From Actinomycetota bacterium (lineage in GTDB: Bacteria > Actinomycetota > Thermoleophilia > Gaiellales > Gaiellaceae), in contig PLJC01000032.1 of the NCBI GenBank assembly GCA_003139545.1, forward strand, positions 46,321-105,031: a DNA stretch of 58,711 nt. Direction: 5' to 3'. The stretch's first letter is position 1. Each line of letters starts with the position of its first letter. The position numbers and the translations under genes were made by a program. Shown piece after piece: positions 56,286 through 58,711 of the stretch. The notes beneath the pieces are model-generated. The model ran no database searches. It was not told where the DNA came from and saw only the letters and a list, made by a program, of their open reading frames with translations.

Positions 56286-57542
56286 GTGTACGTGGGTCTA
56301 CGTCTAGGGGTCATTGCTGGTGTGCTCGTGCTGCTCCCGGCGGGGAGCGCTTTGGCATCGACGCATCGCTCGCATCGCTCGAGCTCATGGGCGCTGCCGG
56401 AGATCCGCGTCGTGACCGGCGTGGGCCTGATGGGCACGAAGTCGCCGGCGACCTTCCGTCCCGGCGCGAAGCTCACCGACCAGGCGCTCGCGAACCTGGT
56501 CTTCCAACTGGAGGAGCTGCTCGCGCCGCCGGCACCTCCTGCACCCGTCGCCTCGCCGCCCCCGCTGCCGGACACGACGACGAGCTCGACCGACCCGACA
56601 CAGACGACGACCGACCCGACCGACACGACCACCGACCCGACGCAGACGACAACCGATCCCACGCAGACGACGACCGATCCGGTGACGACGACGACCGTCG
56701 CCGAGCCTCCGCCTCCTCCCGCACCGCCCGCGACTCCGCCGAAGGTCCCGCACGGCGCCGCCGCGGCGACGATGACGATGCTCGACGCGCAGCTCGTCGA
56801 CGGCGTCGGCCTCGACGCGGCCGCGACGGCGTTCGCCCGCGGCGCGCGCGCGGCCGGGCTCGATGTCCCCGCGCGCTTCGGGACCGAGATGGTGGCGCGA
56901 CTCCTCGGCCTGCGCATCGACCATCCCGCGAGCGAGGACTCGCTCGAGCTGCTGCCGAACGACCCGGCGACGCGCGCCGAGGCCGCGTATTCGGCTGCGC
57001 AGCTCCTGCACTCGTCGGGCTGGCTCGTCCCGGTCGTGCAAGGCCTCTCCGACACGTTCTCGCTCCCGCAGTACTCGACGTGGCAGCGGCGGATCCTCGA
57101 CACCGCCGTCGCGCGGATCGGCATGCCGTACGTGTGGGGCGGGACGAGCGACGGGCCGGAAGTGGACTTCGGCGTCGCCGCACGCGGCGGCTACGACTGC
57201 TCCGGATTCGTGTGGCGCGTGTACAAGCTCACGCCGTATCCGAACGAGGGCGACCTCGCGTCGACGCTGCGCGGCCGGACGACATACGTGATGAGCGGCG
57301 AGGTCCCGCACTCGGAGCTCATCAACTTCGACCATTTGCAGCCGGCGGACGTCCTCTTCTTCGGCCCGCGCGGCCCACGGTCGAGCCCGTCGCAGGTCGA
57401 CCACATGGCGATCTATCTCGGCAACGGGTGGTTCATCCAGTCGTCGGACTACGGCGTCGCGGTCGCGCAGCTCACCGGGTACTACCGGCACGAGTTCGCG
57501 TGGGCCCGGCGGCCGCTGCGCGAAGCCGGCCTCAGCGGCTAG
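56286..57542 (+). CDS. NlpC/P60-family cell-wall hydrolase with SLH-like and Thr-Asp-Pro repeat regions
   Basis: The 418-residue secreted protein has a signal peptide (residues 1-22, [17 protein letters not shown]...ALA), an SLH-like helical segment ([20 protein letters not shown]), then a low-complexity linker with heptad repeats of TDPTQTT. A second SLH-like pair follows ([20 protein letters not shown] near 230). The C-terminal P60 domain has the catalytic Cys in [13 protein letters not shown] (near 302) and His in [13 protein letters not shown]. It should cleave peptidoglycan stem peptides. GTG start; stop shares CTAG with the converging carboxyltransferase gene. Confidence 0.88.
   Translation: MYVGLRLGVIAGVLVLLPAGSALASTHRSHRSSSWALPEIRVVTGVGLMGTKSPATFRPGAKLTDQALANLVFQLEELLAPPAPPAPVASPPPLPDTTTSSTDPTQTTTDPTDTTTDPTQTTTDPTQTTTDPVTTTTVAEPPPPPAPPATPPKVPHGAAAATMTMLDAQLVDGVGLDAAATAFARGARAAGLDVPARFGTEMVARLLGLRIDHPASEDSLELLPNDPATRAEAAYSAAQLLHSSGWLVPVVQGLSDTFSLPQYSTWQRRILDTAVARIGMPYVWGGTSDGPEVDFGVAARGGYDCSGFVWRVYKLTPYPNEGDLASTLRGRTTYVMSGEVPHSELINFDHLQPADVLFFGPRGPRSSPSQVDHMAIYLGNGWFIQSSDYGVAVAQLTGYYRHEFAWARRPLREAGLSG
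56589..56693 (+). repeat. 21-base tandem repeat coding for TDPTQTT-like heptads
   Basis: Five imperfect 21-base units encode [28 protein letters not shown] and TDPVTTT in the linker of the NlpC/P60 gene. The repeats are in frame and can vary in number without a frameshift. They probably form a cell-wall-spanning flexible spacer. Confidence 0.85.
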
Positions 57543-58711
57543 AGCGGGATGTTGCCGTGCTTGCGGCTCGGCCGCGGCTCGGACTTCGTCAACGCCGTCT
57601 CGAGCGCGTCGATGAGCACCCGACGGGTGGAGCGCGGCTCGATCACGTCGTCGACGTAGCCGCGCTCCGCGGCCGAGTACGGGTTCGCGAAACGCTCTTT
57701 GTAGTCCGCGATCAGCTCGGCGCGGCGCGCTTCCGGATCGGCAGCCTCCTCGAGCTCCTTCCGGAACACGATGTTGACCGCGCCCTCCGGCCCCATCACC
57801 GCGACCTCGGCCGTCGGCCACGCGAAGTTGAAGTCGGCGCGCACGTGCTTCGAGCTCATGACGTCGTACGCGCCGCCGTACGCCTTGCGCGTGATGACGG
57901 TGAGCTTCGGCACGGTCGCCTCGCAGTACGCGTACAGGAGCTTCGCGCCGTGGCGGATGATGCCGCCCCACTCCTGCGCCGTTCCCGGGAGGAAGCCGGG
58001 CACGTCGACGAAGGTGACGAGCGGGACGTTGAACGCGTCACACGTGCGGACGAAGCGCGCCGCCTTCTCCGACGACGAGATGTCCAGCACGCCGGCGAGC
58101 ATGCGCGGCTGGTTGCCGACGACGCCGACCGCGTGGCCGCCGAGCCGCGCGAAGCCGCAGACGATGTTCTCCGCCCAGCGCTCGTGCACCTCGAGGAACT
58201 CGCCGTCGTCGATGACGCGCCGGATGACGTCGTGCATGTCGTACGGCTTGTTCGGGTTGTCGGGGACGAGCGTGTCGAGCTCGGCGTCCGCGCGATCGCG
58301 CGGGTCGGTCGGCGTCGTGAACGCCGGCCGCTCGCGGTTGTTCTGCGGCAGGAACGAGAGGAGATAGCGCGCGTCCTCGAGGCATGACTCCTCGTCGGGC
58401 GAGGTGAACTGCGCGACGCCCGACTTCGTCGCGTGCGTGGCGGCGCCGCCGAGCTCTTCGAACGTCACCTCCTCGCCCGTGACGGTCTTCACCACGTCGG
58501 GCCCGGTGATGAACATGTACGACGAGCCCTCGACCATGAACACGAAGTCCGTCATCGCGGGCGAGTACACGGCACCGCCCGCGCAGGGCCCCATGACGAG
58601 GCTGATCTGCGGGATGACGCCCGATGCCTGCACGTTCCGCCAGAAGATCTCTGCGTAGCCCGCGAGCGAGACGACGCCCTCCTGGATGCGCGCGCCGCCC
58701 GAGTCGTTGAT
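57539..58711 (-). CDS. accB: Acyl-CoA carboxylase carboxyltransferase (beta) subunit, 5' end off the window
   Basis: The 390 visible residues are the C-terminal part of a propionyl-/acetyl-CoA carboxylase beta subunit: [30 protein letters not shown] (acyl-CoA site), [20 protein letters not shown] and [25 protein letters not shown], with [13 protein letters not shown] and [12 protein letters not shown] toward the end. It transfers the carboxyl group from biotin. Its partner with biotin carboxylase and BCCP is encoded at 52486. Runs off the right edge; about 130 N-terminal residues are missing. Confidence 0.95.
   Translation of the reverse strand: MNDSGGARIQEGVVSLAGYAEIFWRNVQASGVIPQISLVMGPCAGGAVYSPAMTDFVFMVEGSSYMFITGPDVVKTVTGEEVTFEELGGAATHATKSGVAQFTSPDEESCLEDARYLLSFLPQNNRERPAFTTPTDPRDRADAELDTLVPDNPNKPYDMHDVIRRVIDDGEFLEVHERWAENIVCGFARLGGHAVGVVGNQPRMLAGVLDISSSEKAARFVRTCDAFNVPLVTFVDVPGFLPGTAQEWGGIIRHGAKLLYAYCEATVPKLTVITRKAYGGAYDVMSSKHVRADFNFAWPTAEVAVMGPEGAVNIVFRKELEEAADPEARRAELIADYKERFANPYSAAERGYVDDVIEPRSTRRVLIDALETALTKSEPRPSRKHGNIPL

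Noticed and set aside
56589..56693. Short regular repeats as a CRISPR array
   Set aside because: The units are adjacent without spacers and are in-frame codons of a low-complexity protein linker.

Overview
The window is GC-rich, densely packed bacterial chromosome. It suggests a deep-branching actinobacterium, most like class Thermoleophilia. The grounds are high GC with many GTG/TTG starts, 1- or 4-base overlaps at most gene junctions, arg genes in near-actinobacterial order, an acyl-CoA carboxylase with a small epsilon-like subunit, and a DDN-type (F420-family) protein. The lineage is an inference; no rRNA is present. No IS element, CRISPR array, phage gene or intact tRNA gene was found.

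Layout. 1-3549 (minus): liv-type branched-chain ABC transporter (livK-G-F-H, livH cut by the left edge), divergent from an IclR regulator (3648-4430). 4427-10357: catabolic genes (amidohydrolase, MetE-like protein, acyl-CoA ligase, acyl-CoA dehydrogenase). They are interrupted at 7963-9199 by decayed sequence holding a fumarylacetoacetate-hydrolase remnant and two 3' half-tRNA fragments, which looks like the scar of one or more integrative elements. 10364-12568: HU protein, a membrane-protein/winged-helix operon with two clear palindromic operators, and a secreted protein.

12567-20351: arginine operon argC-J-B-D-R-G-H, every junction a 4-base overlap. The last gene is a single 720-residue argininosuccinate lyase-ornithine carbamoyltransferase fusion (ArgH-ArgF), the most striking object in the window. 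ARG-box-like sequences lie at the argC promoter. A chorismate mutase-prephenate dehydrogenase-ACT fusion follows (20372-21724). 22007-23613 (minus) is a fumarylacetoacetase operon. The SRP RNA gene (about 23629-23724) precedes dnaX, ybaB, a 33-residue membrane protein and recR; then come aspartate kinase and aspartate-semialdehyde dehydrogenase. 28594-30725 is a run of small genes, several under 60 codons.

30739-38398 (minus) is a long overlapping operon read pckA - sdhA - lipoprotein - sdhB - sdhE - metallophosphoesterase - asp23 - GNAT. The succinate dehydrogenase looks like the type-E enzyme (cysteine-rich CCG-domain SdhE, an extra cysteine in the third Fe-S site of SdhB, no classical membrane anchor) with a lipoprotein gene between its subunits. 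39911-41652 holds two overlapping tyrosine recombinases. 42356-46140 carries isocitrate and malate dehydrogenases, an atypical SDR and a PDZ-Lon protease. 47816-50468 (minus) is succinyl-CoA synthetase with a methyltransferase gene between sucC and sucD. With pckA and sdh, much of the oxidative TCA cycle and its gluconeogenic exit lies within 18 kb. The right end has a NarL-type two-component system, acyl-CoA carboxylase subunits (biotin carboxylase/BCCP, a small epsilon-like subunit, carboxyltransferase cut by the right edge), a phosphatidyltransferase, a secreted orphan and an NlpC/P60 hydrolase.
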